A stretch of DNA of 30,062 bases. It comes from a virus. Where the stretch lies: IMG/VR virus record IMGVR_UViG_3300042898_003888, positions 1-30,062 of that record; one strand, given 5' to 3'. The position numbers and the translations under genes were made by a program. Shown in pieces: positions 15,194 through 23,420 of this stretch. The stretch's first letter is position 1. Each line of letters opens with the position of its first letter. Below the pieces are notes generated by a model. That model made no database searches and was not told where the DNA came from. It saw nothing but the letters and a program-made list of their open reading frames with translations.

Positions 15194-15243
15194 AAAAAAA
15201 GTTCATTTTTGATGTCTCAACTTGGAAAACATCAAATTTGAAC
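15194..15243 (-). terminator. Second of two tandem terminators
   Basis: Arms at 15201-15215 and 15229-15243 match 13 of 15 positions as an inverted repeat around a 13-base loop; on the - strand the stem is followed by a T-run (15194-15200). It backs up the terminator immediately upstream. Confidence 0.6.
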
Positions 15244-15270
15244 AAAAAAAAAGAGTGGTTACCCACTCTT
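15244..15270 (-). terminator. First of two tandem terminators
   Basis: AAGAGTGG and CCACTCTT form a perfect 8-bp stem with loop GTAA (- strand), followed by seven T. It starts three bases after the stop of the DUF4494-like gene. Confidence 0.8.
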
Positions 15271-15273
15271 CTA

Positions 15274-15483
15274 TTATTCGATCACTTCATCGATTTTACT
15301 TTCCCCCACTGAAAAGATTCTCCAATCATGTTGAAACCCTTGGTACTTTTCAGTTACCTTTGCTTCAACATCAGTTACTGAATAACCTTTTACAAGTTTT
15401 TCTTCTCTGATTTTTTTTAATCGACCTGAATTCTCATCGGGAAGTTCATAAACAACTTTAGCTATAAAATATTTCTCATCCAT
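15274..15483 (-). CDS. DUF4494-like small protein
   Basis: Sixty-nine residues with the layout of DUF4494, a small family known mainly from Bacteroidetes and their phages: an N-terminal strand YFIAKVVYE, then EEKLVKGYSVTDVEAKVTEK, a second strand HDWRIFSVGESKID and a short acidic end. The function of the family is not known. It lies 11 bases downstream of the protease gene and before two tandem terminators, so it is the last gene of the transcript that includes the protease. The family match is from memory of the pattern, so moderate. Confidence 0.65.
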   Translation of the reverse strand: MDEKYFIAKVVYELPDENSGRLKKIREEKLVKGYSVTDVEAKVTEKYQGFQHDWRIFSVGESKIDEVIE

Positions 15484-15494
15484 GTTTTAAAGAT

Positions 15495-16211
15495 TTAACG
15501 TTTTAAATAATCGGTTAATTTTTTCATTAAATCAACAGACTTATCTATATTTGTGTCACTTGACTTTATTGTTTTTTCTTCCTCGAGATTTTCTTCATAC
15601 TTAATTCTGTCTTCAGGGCTTCCAAAAAGATATGCTCCTGGTGTTGATGGTGATGATACAAGGTCAAAACATATAAGTTCAAAATCATCTTGTACTTCGT
15701 TTTGTTCTCCAATTTTTTTCAAAGAACCTACTCCTCTTGAGGATACTCCCATAGTAACACCTTGTCTCATTAAGTTAGCGGCAATGTCACCTTTTGTTGA
15801 AACTATACCTCTTTCATGAAATCCTGGTGAAGTAAGTAACTTAAGTTTTCCCATAAGAATATTTCCATCCCACCAAATATCGGTTATAATGTGTGCAACT
15901 CTGTCCAAATCGATTAAAGATGATTCAGGGTGGTTTAACTCGGAAGTTGATAAACCCTTTTTAATCATTGTCTTATATTTGTCAGCTTCTCGTTTTAAAA
16001 TCCGTTCAGGATAAACTCTGCCATTTCTATTTGGTACGCCATACTTTTGAAGAACGGCATAAAACTCAAATGGATTTCTATAATCAATTTCTTTTTGTTC
16101 CTTAATAATATCCACATTTAATGGATCTGTAGGTGAAACATATCCGGCGTCCATTTCGATAAGAATACCCTTACCGGTTTGTCCCGCACCCAAAACACTA
16201 TAATCTTTCAT
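15495..16211 (-). CDS. 21: Prohead core maturation protease, T4 gp21-like
   Basis: A 238-residue serine protease of the herpes-like prohead fold (T4 gp21 is 212). Recognisable segments: YGVPNRNGRVYPERILKRE (57-75); SELNHPESS (90-98) with the likely catalytic His94; GVTMGVSSRGVGSL (151-164) with the likely nucleophile Ser158 (or Ser157); and CFDLVSSPSTPGA (181-193), where Asp183 may complete the site. In T4 the enzyme cuts capsid, scaffold and internal proteins at (I/L)xE before a small residue, then is itself degraded. Matching sites are visible in the capsid protein and in the 161-residue protein of this window. A late-type motif sits 15 bases upstream and the leader has a purine-rich AAAAGAGA stretch. 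Confidence 0.92.
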   Translation of the reverse strand: MKDYSVLGAGQTGKGILIEMDAGYVSPTDPLNVDIIKEQKEIDYRNPFEFYAVLQKYGVPNRNGRVYPERILKREADKYKTMIKKGLSTSELNHPESSLIDLDRVAHIITDIWWDGNILMGKLKLLTSPGFHERGIVSTKGDIAANLMRQGVTMGVSSRGVGSLKKIGEQNEVQDDFELICFDLVSSPSTPGAYLFGSPEDRIKYEENLEEEKTIKSSDTNIDKSVDLMKKLTDYLKR

Positions 16212-16226
16212 GAATCTCTTTTAAAG

Positions 16227-16234
16227 GATAAATA
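16227..16234 (-). promoter_or_regulatory. Putative late promoter motif TATTTATC
   Basis: Fifteen bases before the protease ATG, between the stop of the upstream hypothetical gene and the protease. Confidence 0.5.
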
Positions 16235-16242
16235 TTATGGTA

Positions 16243-16692
16243 TTACATAACTTCTTCAATAATTGTATTTTTGGATGGTGTGAATACAAAATATTTGTTT
16301 TTAATTACACATTGTTTGTAGATTTCTCTAACAATGTTCTTAACAGAATCTTTTACTGTGTTTGATTTAAAATCAATTTCAGTGTTTGTAAAAAGATTTA
16401 TTTCAAGATTCATAAATGATTTTTTATTAATATTTATTCCACTTGTTCGTAAGTCTAAATCAACAATATAGTTGTTTTTATAAAGATTTAAATTCAGACT
16501 TTCTAAAACAGAATGTTTCACATCTCTCGATAAATTACCAACAATACGTTCCCAATTATCGTATTCTTCTTTTGGTTGAACCCAACTTTGAACATTTATA
16601 TATAACGATTTCAAATTTTTTGAATCAACTGTACCGTATGTAGTTTTTAGTGAGGGATAAGAGTTAATTTTTACTGTTTTACCTTTTTTCAT
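16243..16692 (-). CDS. Hypothetical protein between bS21 and protease genes
   Basis: A 149-residue basic protein with alternating strands (SLYINVQSWV, about 30-39; NNYIVDLDLRTSGININKKS, about 73-92; MNLEINLFTN) and a helical C-terminal third ending in IIEEVM. No membrane segment, no recognised motif. It lies in the 20-21 interval where T4 keeps head-core genes 67 and 68, and is divergent from the bS21 gene. It might be a head-core component or a small beta-barrel virion protein; no clear TATTTATN box is present upstream, only a degenerate TATTTTTATA. Confidence 0.6.
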   Translation of the reverse strand: MKKGKTVKINSYPSLKTTYGTVDSKNLKSLYINVQSWVQPKEEYDNWERIVGNLSRDVKHSVLESLNLNLYKNNYIVDLDLRTSGININKKSFMNLEINLFTNTEIDFKSNTVKDSVKNIVREIYKQCVIKNKYFVFTPSKNTIIEEVM

Positions 16693-16755
16693 ATTTCAGA
16701 TATTTCATCTGTTTATTTTATAAAAATATAGGAAGTAATTCTGTTACTCCAAACA

Positions 16756-16763
16756 TATTTATA
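16756..16763 (+). promoter_or_regulatory. Putative late promoter motif TATTTATA for the bS21 gene
   Basis: Four bases before ATG 16768. It is one of the few + strand copies in the - strand head region, which supports it being a true gene-linked signal. Confidence 0.55.
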
Positions 16764-16767
16764 AAAT

Positions 16768-16959
16768 ATGTTAATTGTTGAAGTAAACTCCAATATTGAA
16801 AAGGCACTAAAAACCTTAAAAGGTAAAGTCATTAAGACCAAACAAACAAAACTTCTTAATAAACGTAAGGAGTTTGTAAAAAAATCAGTAAAGATAAGGC
16901 TTAATAAAAATAAAGCCATTTATGTTCAGAAATCTAAGATTGAAGTTGAAAAGGGATAG
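16768..16959 (+). CDS. rpsU: Phage-encoded ribosomal protein bS21 homologue
   Basis: Sixty-three residues with the bS21 layout of the 30S subunit platform: start MLIVEV, helix NIEKALKTLKGKV, then LLNKRKEFVKKSVKIRLNKN and KAIYVQK. Both the MLI start and the RKEF..KKS..R....KA.Y.Q pattern are closer to Bacteroidetes bS21 than to the E. coli form. Tyr52 sits in the KAxYxQ position where, in Flavobacterium bS21, a Tyr helps cover the anti-Shine-Dalgarno tail of 16S rRNA. Phage bS21 copies are known in other large phages and are thought to enter host ribosomes. It lies alone on the + strand within the head region, four bases after a late-type motif, and overlaps the convergent gene by 26 bases. 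Confidence 0.8.
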   Translation: MLIVEVNSNIEKALKTLKGKVIKTKQTKLLNKRKEFVKKSVKIRLNKNKAIYVQKSKIEVEKG

Positions 16960-17647
16960 ATTCACTTAAGTGTTTTAATCTAACAAAATTGACTTGATCA
17001 AAATTCTCTGACTTAATCTTATTAATAGTTTCGATTAACTTGTTTTTCATTTCAGAATCTTCATTAGATTCCAAAATAGCATTTAAACTATTGATAGTAT
17101 TTTCTTTCAAGTTAGTATATTCTACCTCTAACTCTTCTTCTTTTGATGCCAAAATATGAAATACTTCTTTTTTTACATCCTCATCTAAGGTTTCTAAGTA
17201 ATTTTGAACAGTTTGGTTAGCAATAGTAACCATAGACCTTAAGGGTATTAAAATTTTTGTTTCGTTAATTTTTGGTTTTGAAGTTAACACACCTAAAACT
17301 TGTTTTTTTGATTCTAATCTTTCTGAAATATTGATATTATTTAGGTAAACTAAGTTATCTAAATCTTTATAGTTATTCTCAGAAATTTCACCTTTTTTTG
17401 GAAGTTGAGTGTCTTCTAAAATTACTCTAACCAAGGATAGTCCCTCTTCCAAATATTCTTTAGCGTCATTTTCTGTTAACCCTTTCGGGGTTGATAGATC
17501 ATCATAAAGGCTGTATAGTTTTGAAAAGTTTTTATTGTTCAAAACATTATGTTTAAACTCCTTGAGAGTTTTCTTAAAACTTAAGGAATTAGAATAAGAT
17601 TCTAGTAAGTTTTTTTCTAAGATGGATTTAATTTGTCCGAAGGTCAT
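16934..17647 (-). CDS. Helical hypothetical protein at the T4 67/68 position
   Basis: A 237-residue, almost entirely helical protein with charged heptad-like segments (about 150-235, including EEELEVEYTNLKENTINSLN). No Cys, no membrane segment. It lies between the portal gene and the protease-side genes, where T4 encodes the small prohead-core proteins gp67 and gp68, so a head-core or portal-associated role is plausible by position; no sequence match to either was recognised and it is much longer. A late-type motif overlaps the end of the portal gene 24 bases upstream. Its 3' end overlaps the bS21 gene on the other strand. Confidence 0.65.
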   Translation of the reverse strand: MTFGQIKSILEKNLLESYSNSLSFKKTLKEFKHNVLNNKNFSKLYSLYDDLSTPKGLTENDAKEYLEEGLSLVRVILEDTQLPKKGEISENNYKDLDNLVYLNNINISERLESKKQVLGVLTSKPKINETKILIPLRSMVTIANQTVQNYLETLDEDVKKEVFHILASKEEELEVEYTNLKENTINSLNAILESNEDSEMKNKLIETINKIKSENFDQVNFVRLKHLSESIPFQLQS

Positions 17648-17671
17648 TTTTGTGGTGTCATTTAATTCACT

Positions 17672-17679
17672 AATAAATA
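17672..17679 (-). promoter_or_regulatory. Putative late promoter motif TATTTATT
   Basis: Abuts the stop codon of the portal gene and lies 24 bases before the next ATG. Confidence 0.45.
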
Positions 17680-19530
17680 TTACGAATTAAGTAACTTGTC
17701 TAACTCTTCCTCTATTTTACCCAAACTTTGTTGTGCAACACCCAAATCTAAAAACCTCGAACTGAAAATATCACTCTCAATTAAAATATTCATATCCCTT
17801 TGTGTTGTTGATTCAGGTGTTAGTTCACCACCTTCAGGAGATCCACCCATTTCTTCAGCACCACCGAGTTGAGGGCCTGTCATTGCTCCTAAATCATCAC
17901 CTAATCCACCTAACTCAGCGCCAGCAGGTTCTGTAGTTTCTCCCGCAGCGGTTACGGGTACGTCACTAGGTTTCGTGCCATAAAGTTTGTCTACAGTATC
18001 AAACACACCTGTTTTAGAAATGACAGTTGCGGTATTCTTAAGTTCTTCACCGATAGCCTTTTCCATTCTTTGTTGTAGAAGATCAGTTCTAATATCTTCA
18101 TCAGACCATGCAAATAAGTGTTTTTTGGCCCAAGTTGAAGATGTTGGTTGAATACCATTACCAGGATCAGAAACCATATCTTTGTAAAGAAGCATTTTTT
18201 CTTTCCAAATATCTACTTTGAGAAGATCGGCTTGAGTCGATGGGTTTGTTAAACCGAGTGTGAAGTTTGAGATTTCCTCTTCGAAACCTAACAAGAATAA
18301 ATGAATGATTGCAATCTTATTCAATTCTTGTAACATGGACTTTTGAATTCTATTGATAGTCCTTGCAAATCGAATATCCATCAAAGCCAAAGTTTTACCA
18401 TCACCAACCACTTCTTCAAACCCTAAGAACGCTTTAGGGATACGAAGTGCAGTAACAAGTTTTTTCTGAATATACTCAATATCAGCAATTTCAGCTAAGT
18501 TCTGAGCACCTGGTAAAGTTTCGATAGGACTCGGTTGTGAAGGATCACGAACAGGAATAAAATAATCTTGGTCAACAGCCATTTGGTTGAATCTCATATC
18601 CACATTACCTGTTTTGGAATCTACAATTTGATTTCGTTTAAACTTGTTAGCAACACGTTGTACATAAGCTTCCACATCATCATCGTTCATGTTTCCAACA
18701 TAAACTTTAAATACACGTCTTTCAGGCGCTCTAGAGGTACGATAGATCAACATGGCATCTTCAGACAACAAAAGTTGTTTCCAAATACGACGAGATTTTT
18801 CTAACATGGATGTGCCATATGGTAATCTTCTATCGTCACCTAACAATCTGAAGTGACCAATTTCCCATGGTTGAAAATCCATGTTTTGGGCTTTCCAAGT
18901 AAACTTGAGACCTTTGTTTTCAGATCCTGTTGGTGGTTTACCACTCATATTAAAATTATGGGTCGAAAGACCTGTTTCATATCGTTCAACTTCAATATTT
19001 GGCAATTGTTGACATCCAACAACACCCTTTTCAGGATCTAATCTTAAATAAATAAAGTTATCACCATACTTACACGTGTTTCTTGTCCACATTGGTAAAT
19101 TGGTGTTTATATCTAAGTTACTATTAAATAAATCGGCTAAAACAGATTTTATTCTTTTTGATTCTGAATAAATTTGCAGAATAAAACCGTCTTCGTTTGG
19201 AGTGGTTGATTCTTCAGCATAAATGTCTAACGCTGCAGATATTTCAGGTGTGTACTCCATAGATTCGTAATCGTAATACGCAGCAAGTCGGTTTGGTTCA
19301 TAATAAACCGCTTGGTTGTAAAGATTACTTTCAACCTTTGAAAACTGATTAGATAAGTAAGCTGACTGTTGAGCTTGTAGTTTTTCTTTTTCATACTCCT
19401 CCTTATCTTGTGTTCTTAAGATTTCTTTCTTATCAAACTTATAAACAGGATAATCCTGATTCATAAGGGCATTAGGACCTAAAGCTCTACTTAGTCTTTG
19501 CCAAACCGTATTATTTTTGGGAGTACTCAT
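17680..19530 (-). CDS. 20: Portal vertex protein, T4 gp20-like
   Basis: A 616-residue portal (T4 gp20 is 524), the dodecameric DNA channel at one capsid vertex that binds terminase and nucleates head assembly. Family segments: MEYTPEISAALDIYAEESTT (91-110); WTRNTCKYGDNFIYLRLD (148-165); RLPYGTSMLEKSRRIWKQLL followed by SEDAMLIYRTSRAPERRVFK, the stem/clip region strongly conserved in gp20; then ALRIPKAFLGFEE. The C-terminal 100 residues are Gly/Pro/Glu-rich (PAGAELGGLGDDLGAMTGPQ) and probably disordered, an extension absent from T4, ending in a helical LGKIEEELDKLLNS. It lies 38 bases after the terminase stop with a late-type motif between them. Confidence 0.93.
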   Translation of the reverse strand: MSTPKNNTVWQRLSRALGPNALMNQDYPVYKFDKKEILRTQDKEEYEKEKLQAQQSAYLSNQFSKVESNLYNQAVYYEPNRLAAYYDYESMEYTPEISAALDIYAEESTTPNEDGFILQIYSESKRIKSVLADLFNSNLDINTNLPMWTRNTCKYGDNFIYLRLDPEKGVVGCQQLPNIEVERYETGLSTHNFNMSGKPPTGSENKGLKFTWKAQNMDFQPWEIGHFRLLGDDRRLPYGTSMLEKSRRIWKQLLLSEDAMLIYRTSRAPERRVFKVYVGNMNDDDVEAYVQRVANKFKRNQIVDSKTGNVDMRFNQMAVDQDYFIPVRDPSQPSPIETLPGAQNLAEIADIEYIQKKLVTALRIPKAFLGFEEVVGDGKTLALMDIRFARTINRIQKSMLQELNKIAIIHLFLLGFEEEISNFTLGLTNPSTQADLLKVDIWKEKMLLYKDMVSDPGNGIQPTSSTWAKKHLFAWSDEDIRTDLLQQRMEKAIGEELKNTATVISKTGVFDTVDKLYGTKPSDVPVTAAGETTEPAGAELGGLGDDLGAMTGPQLGGAEEMGGSPEGGELTPESTTQRDMNILIESDIFSSRFLDLGVAQQSLGKIEEELDKLLNS

Positions 19531-19560
19531 TTCCTATCAAATTAACCTAATAGTCGTTAA

Positions 19561-19568
19561 TATAAATA
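19561..19568 (-). promoter_or_regulatory. Putative late promoter motif TATTTATA for the portal gene
   Basis: Directly abuts the stop codon of the terminase gene and lies 30 bases before the portal ATG; the leader ends in TAGGAAATG, a possible short Shine-Dalgarno. Confidence 0.5.
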
Positions 19569-21335
19569 CTATTTAGCGCCAAATAACCAAGCATACTTAA
19601 TATAATCGTCACGAGTGACTTCTCCCATATTATTATTACGTCCCATACCTGGTTGAGAAAAGGACGGGACTTGAGGATTGAAAAACTGTGAGGGTTCCTT
19701 ATTTTCGTTTACAAATGTTGACCAAGAATCAATCATTGCTTTGGTATGATTTGTAACTTTTTGTAATGAAGGGAAAGCAGCTTCGGCAACATATAACGCC
19801 ATAGAAATAGACATTATACAATCATCATGATGTCCTTTTTGGTGATCAGGTCTACCATTAATATATATAAATGTACCCATCTCATTAAGGAGTCTATTTG
19901 ACCGAATTTTAAACTCATGTCTCATAGATTCTTCAAGTGCGGAAATTATTTGAACACGTTTGTTATTAAAGTTAATACCTGGAATCTTATCTTTTACCTT
20001 AGGATCATATTTCCATTTATTAGCAATATCAATCCCATCATAAAAGAAGTTTTCATATCCTAGTTCCTGTAATCTTCTGGCTGTTGCAACACCCATACCT
20101 CCTGTTAAATCAATAACACAGAGTGCACTATACATAATACCCCATTTGTAAGCGATGTCTGCTAAAATATCTGGTGGAACTTTTCCAACATATTCTAAAA
20201 CTTGTTCCCTACTATCGAAATCAATAATTTCAATACACGAAAAGTCTTCAGAGTCACCTCGAGAAACATCTATCCCCATAACATACTTATGACCGTTTTC
20301 GGGTTCCTTCCATAACCAAAGTTGGTTTGCCATAAGTTTAGCCTGAGGTTCACGAATATCATTCTTAAGAATATCCTGTAACATTTGAGAATCAAAAACG
20401 TTATCACCTGAACCTAAAAAGTTACATTCCAATTCTTGGGCAACTTTTCTTTTATCGTATTTGAGTTTTTTTACCATCGCCTCAAACCATGAAGAACATG
20501 GTTTATATCCGTCCTCAATGTATTTGTGTAAAGTTTCTAAATTTCTTTCGTGTCTATTTTCTGTTGCAAGGTCAATAACGGCATCTGAAGGGTATTGTTC
20601 TTTATTGAGAAGATAGTGGACCATATCATTTGTTTTGACCATGTATAGATCCTTTGTATATCTTGGATCTCGATACCAAAACATTTCAGTTATTTTGAAA
20701 TCGTTCATGCCTCTTAAAGCCTGATCATAAATTTCATAGTAAATCGCATCGAATCCGTTGGGTGTCGAAATTACAACGACTTTACCTCCCGTTGATAGGG
20801 ACGCCATACAAGCCGCCCAAAAATCACTGTCAGCTTCGATAAAAGCAGCCTCATCAAAAATAAGGATGGTTGGTGAATATCCTCTTAAAGCATCTCGGGA
20901 AGTTGCTACGGCTTTAATTTCACAACCATTAGTGAGTTTAAAATGTCTCGCAGAGTTTTTTTCAGGCGCAAATCCTGTACCAACCCAAGAAGGCCATTGT
21001 TCAGTAAACCCTCTTATTTTATTGGCAAATTCTACAGAGGTATCAAGTTTGTTTGCGATAATAAGGACTTTTTCAGGTTTGTTCTTATTTGCAAAGGCTA
21101 ATCTTTTACTTGCCCACGCAGCTGTAACAGTGGATACACCCGCTTGACGATATTTTAAAGCAATGTTTTCATTGTAGTCTTCGTAATCGTTAATAAGGTT
21201 TACTTGATCTTGGAAAAGTTCCAATGGAACAAAACGTGAAACAGTGTTGTCGTAAGTTTGTAAGTAAGTTTTCAGAGCATAAGGAGTGCTTTTCATACAC
21301 TTCTTATACTCTATTATGACTTGTTCTTTTGTCAT
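19569..21335 (-). CDS. 17: Terminase large subunit, T4 gp17-like
   Basis: A 588-residue packaging motor with nuclease (T4 gp17 is 610). The ATPase half shows a Walker A-like KYRQAGVST (61-69), Walker B TILIFDEAAF (156-165) and a coupling VISTPNG motif (188-194). The nuclease half shows GIDVSRGDSEDF (354-365), CVIDLTGGMG (406-415) and GHHDD (501-505), giving the acidic metal-binding cluster expected for the RNase H-like fold. No intein or intron is seen. The start overlaps the stop of the upstream gene (TAATG). In T4 the sheath and tube genes 18 and 19 separate gene 17 from gene 20; here portal follows directly. Confidence 0.95.
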   Translation of the reverse strand: MTKEQVIIEYKKCMKSTPYALKTYLQTYDNTVSRFVPLELFQDQVNLINDYEDYNENIALKYRQAGVSTVTAAWASKRLAFANKNKPEKVLIIANKLDTSVEFANKIRGFTEQWPSWVGTGFAPEKNSARHFKLTNGCEIKAVATSRDALRGYSPTILIFDEAAFIEADSDFWAACMASLSTGGKVVVISTPNGFDAIYYEIYDQALRGMNDFKITEMFWYRDPRYTKDLYMVKTNDMVHYLLNKEQYPSDAVIDLATENRHERNLETLHKYIEDGYKPCSSWFEAMVKKLKYDKRKVAQELECNFLGSGDNVFDSQMLQDILKNDIREPQAKLMANQLWLWKEPENGHKYVMGIDVSRGDSEDFSCIEIIDFDSREQVLEYVGKVPPDILADIAYKWGIMYSALCVIDLTGGMGVATARRLQELGYENFFYDGIDIANKWKYDPKVKDKIPGINFNNKRVQIISALEESMRHEFKIRSNRLLNEMGTFIYINGRPDHQKGHHDDCIMSISMALYVAEAAFPSLQKVTNHTKAMIDSWSTFVNENKEPSQFFNPQVPSFSQPGMGRNNNMGEVTRDDYIKYAWLFGAK

Positions 21336-22558
21336 TATTCGGGACGGTTAATACCCAATCCCGATAAGAAATCTAGTCCGTCATCCTCTTCATCGTCTTC
21401 AGGAGAAACATCTTCAAAACCTTCATATTCTTCTTTGTTTTGTTTCGCGATTTTCAAGACATCTTTGAATTTGGATTTCGCCATTGATTGTTTTGAAGAA
21501 TCTTCAGAAATGGCATTACCAATAATTTTGATAAAATCCTCAGCGGGAAGTTTATAAAGTTCCATTTGGAACCAATTTATAAGACCGTAGTTTTCTTCGT
21601 TAAAAACCTCGTCAGGTAGTGCAAAACGTATTTTCTCAACGATCTCGGGACCTAATCTTAAAGTCCAAGCTTCCATGGGTAATGTATCGGTCTTTTGTTG
21701 AACTATTTGTCTTACTTCAGCATCTTCAGGAAATCCATATCTTCCCTTAGCTTCTTCAAGACCTTTGATAATCTCATGAGATAAGATTGGAAAAATAAGC
21801 CCATAAGCGTTTATTACCGTATCAGAAGCACCATCACCATCCTCATCACTCTCCTCAGAACTTTCAAGTTTTACCGCTCCACCAATACCTGAAGCACTTG
21901 AACTCATCATTTCAATCATTTGTTCCATACTAAAATACATGAAATCATTGATTGTCATTATACCTAAATAAGCAGGATACAGTCTTGGATCAATTTGATC
22001 TAACCGTCTACGTATTTCAGGTTTTTGAAAAATATAGTGACCTTTTTTTGCGGTTCCTTGTATAATGGCGTTAATAAGATTTCTCTTATGCATTTCAGAT
22101 GTTACATCCATTTCATCACCGACAGAGATTGATGGGAGTTCACCTCCACCCAAATTAAACTCAGGACTTTCAAATGGACCTAATTGTGCATTAATTTCAA
22201 ACCAATCTGATGGCATTTGAATTTCATCTAAAGCAGATTCTACCGCTAAGTCCTCAAGTTCTTCTTTGTGACGACGTTCAATACCCATGATCGTTTGAAG
22301 ATTCTGTATCTGTTGTTGATAAATCATCATTGCAACTTGTACGGAGGTAATTGGTCTACCTGTCACATCACGTAATTTATCTGCAACTTGCTTGAAACGA
22401 TTAGTCATCAATCGTTGAACATCTTTTTCAGCTCTTATGAAAGCTGGATTTACGGCAAATGGTGATTGAGGATCCGAAATCTTTGTTTCCAAAGAAGGGT
22501 CCATTCTTTCGGGGGTATCCCCGTAATCAATTTGTTCCTTAATTTTATTTTTTGCCAT
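21335..22558 (-). CDS. Packaging/virion-associated hypothetical protein
   Basis: A 407-residue protein. ATG 22558 (MAKNKIKEQ) is chosen over an upstream ATG at 22645 that would overlap the preceding gene by about 100 bases. Helical segments dominate (about 80-110, SVQVAMMIYQQQIQNLQTIM). The middle contains an AIIQGTAKKGHYIFQKPEIR stretch and a Met-rich MEQMIEMMSSSASGIGG (about 215-231) reminiscent of fusion- or membrane-active segments. It ends in an acidic tail (SPEDDEEDDG). The stop overlaps the terminase start (TAATG), giving tight coupling. It occupies the place of a small terminase or neck gene but matches none that I recognise. Confidence 0.65.
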   Translation of the reverse strand: MAKNKIKEQIDYGDTPERMDPSLETKISDPQSPFAVNPAFIRAEKDVQRLMTNRFKQVADKLRDVTGRPITSVQVAMMIYQQQIQNLQTIMGIERRHKEELEDLAVESALDEIQMPSDWFEINAQLGPFESPEFNLGGGELPSISVGDEMDVTSEMHKRNLINAIIQGTAKKGHYIFQKPEIRRRLDQIDPRLYPAYLGIMTINDFMYFSMEQMIEMMSSSASGIGGAVKLESSEESDEDGDGASDTVINAYGLIFPILSHEIIKGLEEAKGRYGFPEDAEVRQIVQQKTDTLPMEAWTLRLGPEIVEKIRFALPDEVFNEENYGLINWFQMELYKLPAEDFIKIIGNAISEDSSKQSMAKSKFKDVLKIAKQNKEEYEGFEDVSPEDDEEDDGLDFLSGLGINRPE

Positions 22559-23420
22559 TGGGTAGAATATCTTTGATCGCTTTAAGTATTTCTTTTTTTG
22601 CGATTTCCAACTTTTGTTGTCTTGCCTTAGGTGCTGGATTTTCACCCGGATGTGGGTTTTTACCAGGGTGAGCCGGTCTTGTACCAGGTCCGGGTTTTAC
22701 ATTAGGTTTGGTTTTTGGTGGAGCTACCGCTGGTTCGTTTTCAGATGTTTCACCTTTCATCATGGTAATTTTACCTATTGGTTTGTTCATTTTAACCTTA
22801 CCAACGATTCCACCAACAGGTGATTTTGCGATTGAACGCTTGATCATCTGTGTTTCTTGAATTTGTTTAATTAAATCTCCTTTAGTCATTTTTGGTTTAA
22901 GTTCTCTTTCGACCAAAGATACGATTTTTTCTTCAATGAAAAAAGACATTGGTGATTTTCCTTCCTTCAAACTTTGTTTGACTTGTCTAACACATCTTTC
23001 AAACTTGGCATTCCGTTTAGGTCCAAGTTGTGAATGACAAATAGCCCACGGATTATCTTCATCCTTCTTGATTTCGGTAACTTCTTTTTCAGCATCCACC
23101 TCTTGATCACCTTCATCACCCATACCATCAGGTGCTTGCACTTGAATATCTGATTGGGTTGTTGATCCCGCCTTTGAAGATCCTTGGTAATCCATAGCAT
23201 CTTCAGTCATATCACCCTCGATACGTACATTTATACCACGACTGGTGAGATCTTTAAGTTTTTGTGGGTCACTACTTGCTTTATCCGCTGAAATCATCAC
23301 AGCGCCTTGTTCGATAAGTCCCATCTTTTTGTATAGAACATTTATTTGACTTTCAGTCAAATTAGACAATAGGCTATCTGATAAGCCCATCTCAAGTAAT
23401 GTAACAATTTTAGTTTTCAT
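22545..23420 (-). CDS. Hypothetical protein with PWAIC-type Cys module
   Basis: A 291-residue protein from ATG 23420 (MKTKIVTLLEMG), which overlaps the upstream gene by 11 bases. Residues about 1-30 are an amphipathic helix like those on other small proteins here. About 60-125 is acidic and disordered. About 126-160 holds NPWAICHSQLGPKRNAKFER then CVRQVK, a two-Cys basic module seen in many environmental phage proteins without known role. About 215-265 is a Pro/Lys/Gly linker (GPGTRPAHPGKNPHPGENPA), and the last 30 residues form a basic helix. The layout (helix, acidic, Cys module, Pro linker, helix) suggests a flexible virion-assembly or internal protein. Overlaps the next gene by 14 bases. 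Confidence 0.65.
   Translation of the reverse strand: MKTKIVTLLEMGLSDSLLSNLTESQINVLYKKMGLIEQGAVMISADKASSDPQKLKDLTSRGINVRIEGDMTEDAMDYQGSSKAGSTTQSDIQVQAPDGMGDEGDQEVDAEKEVTEIKKDEDNPWAICHSQLGPKRNAKFERCVRQVKQSLKEGKSPMSFFIEEKIVSLVERELKPKMTKGDLIKQIQETQMIKRSIAKSPVGGIVGKVKMNKPIGKITMMKGETSENEPAVAPPKTKPNVKPGPGTRPAHPGKNPHPGENPAPKARQQKLEIAKKEILKAIKDILPNGKK

Noticed and set aside
20758-21147. A 129-codon + strand frame within the terminase region
   Set aside because: Antisense to the conserved ATPase domain of terminase.
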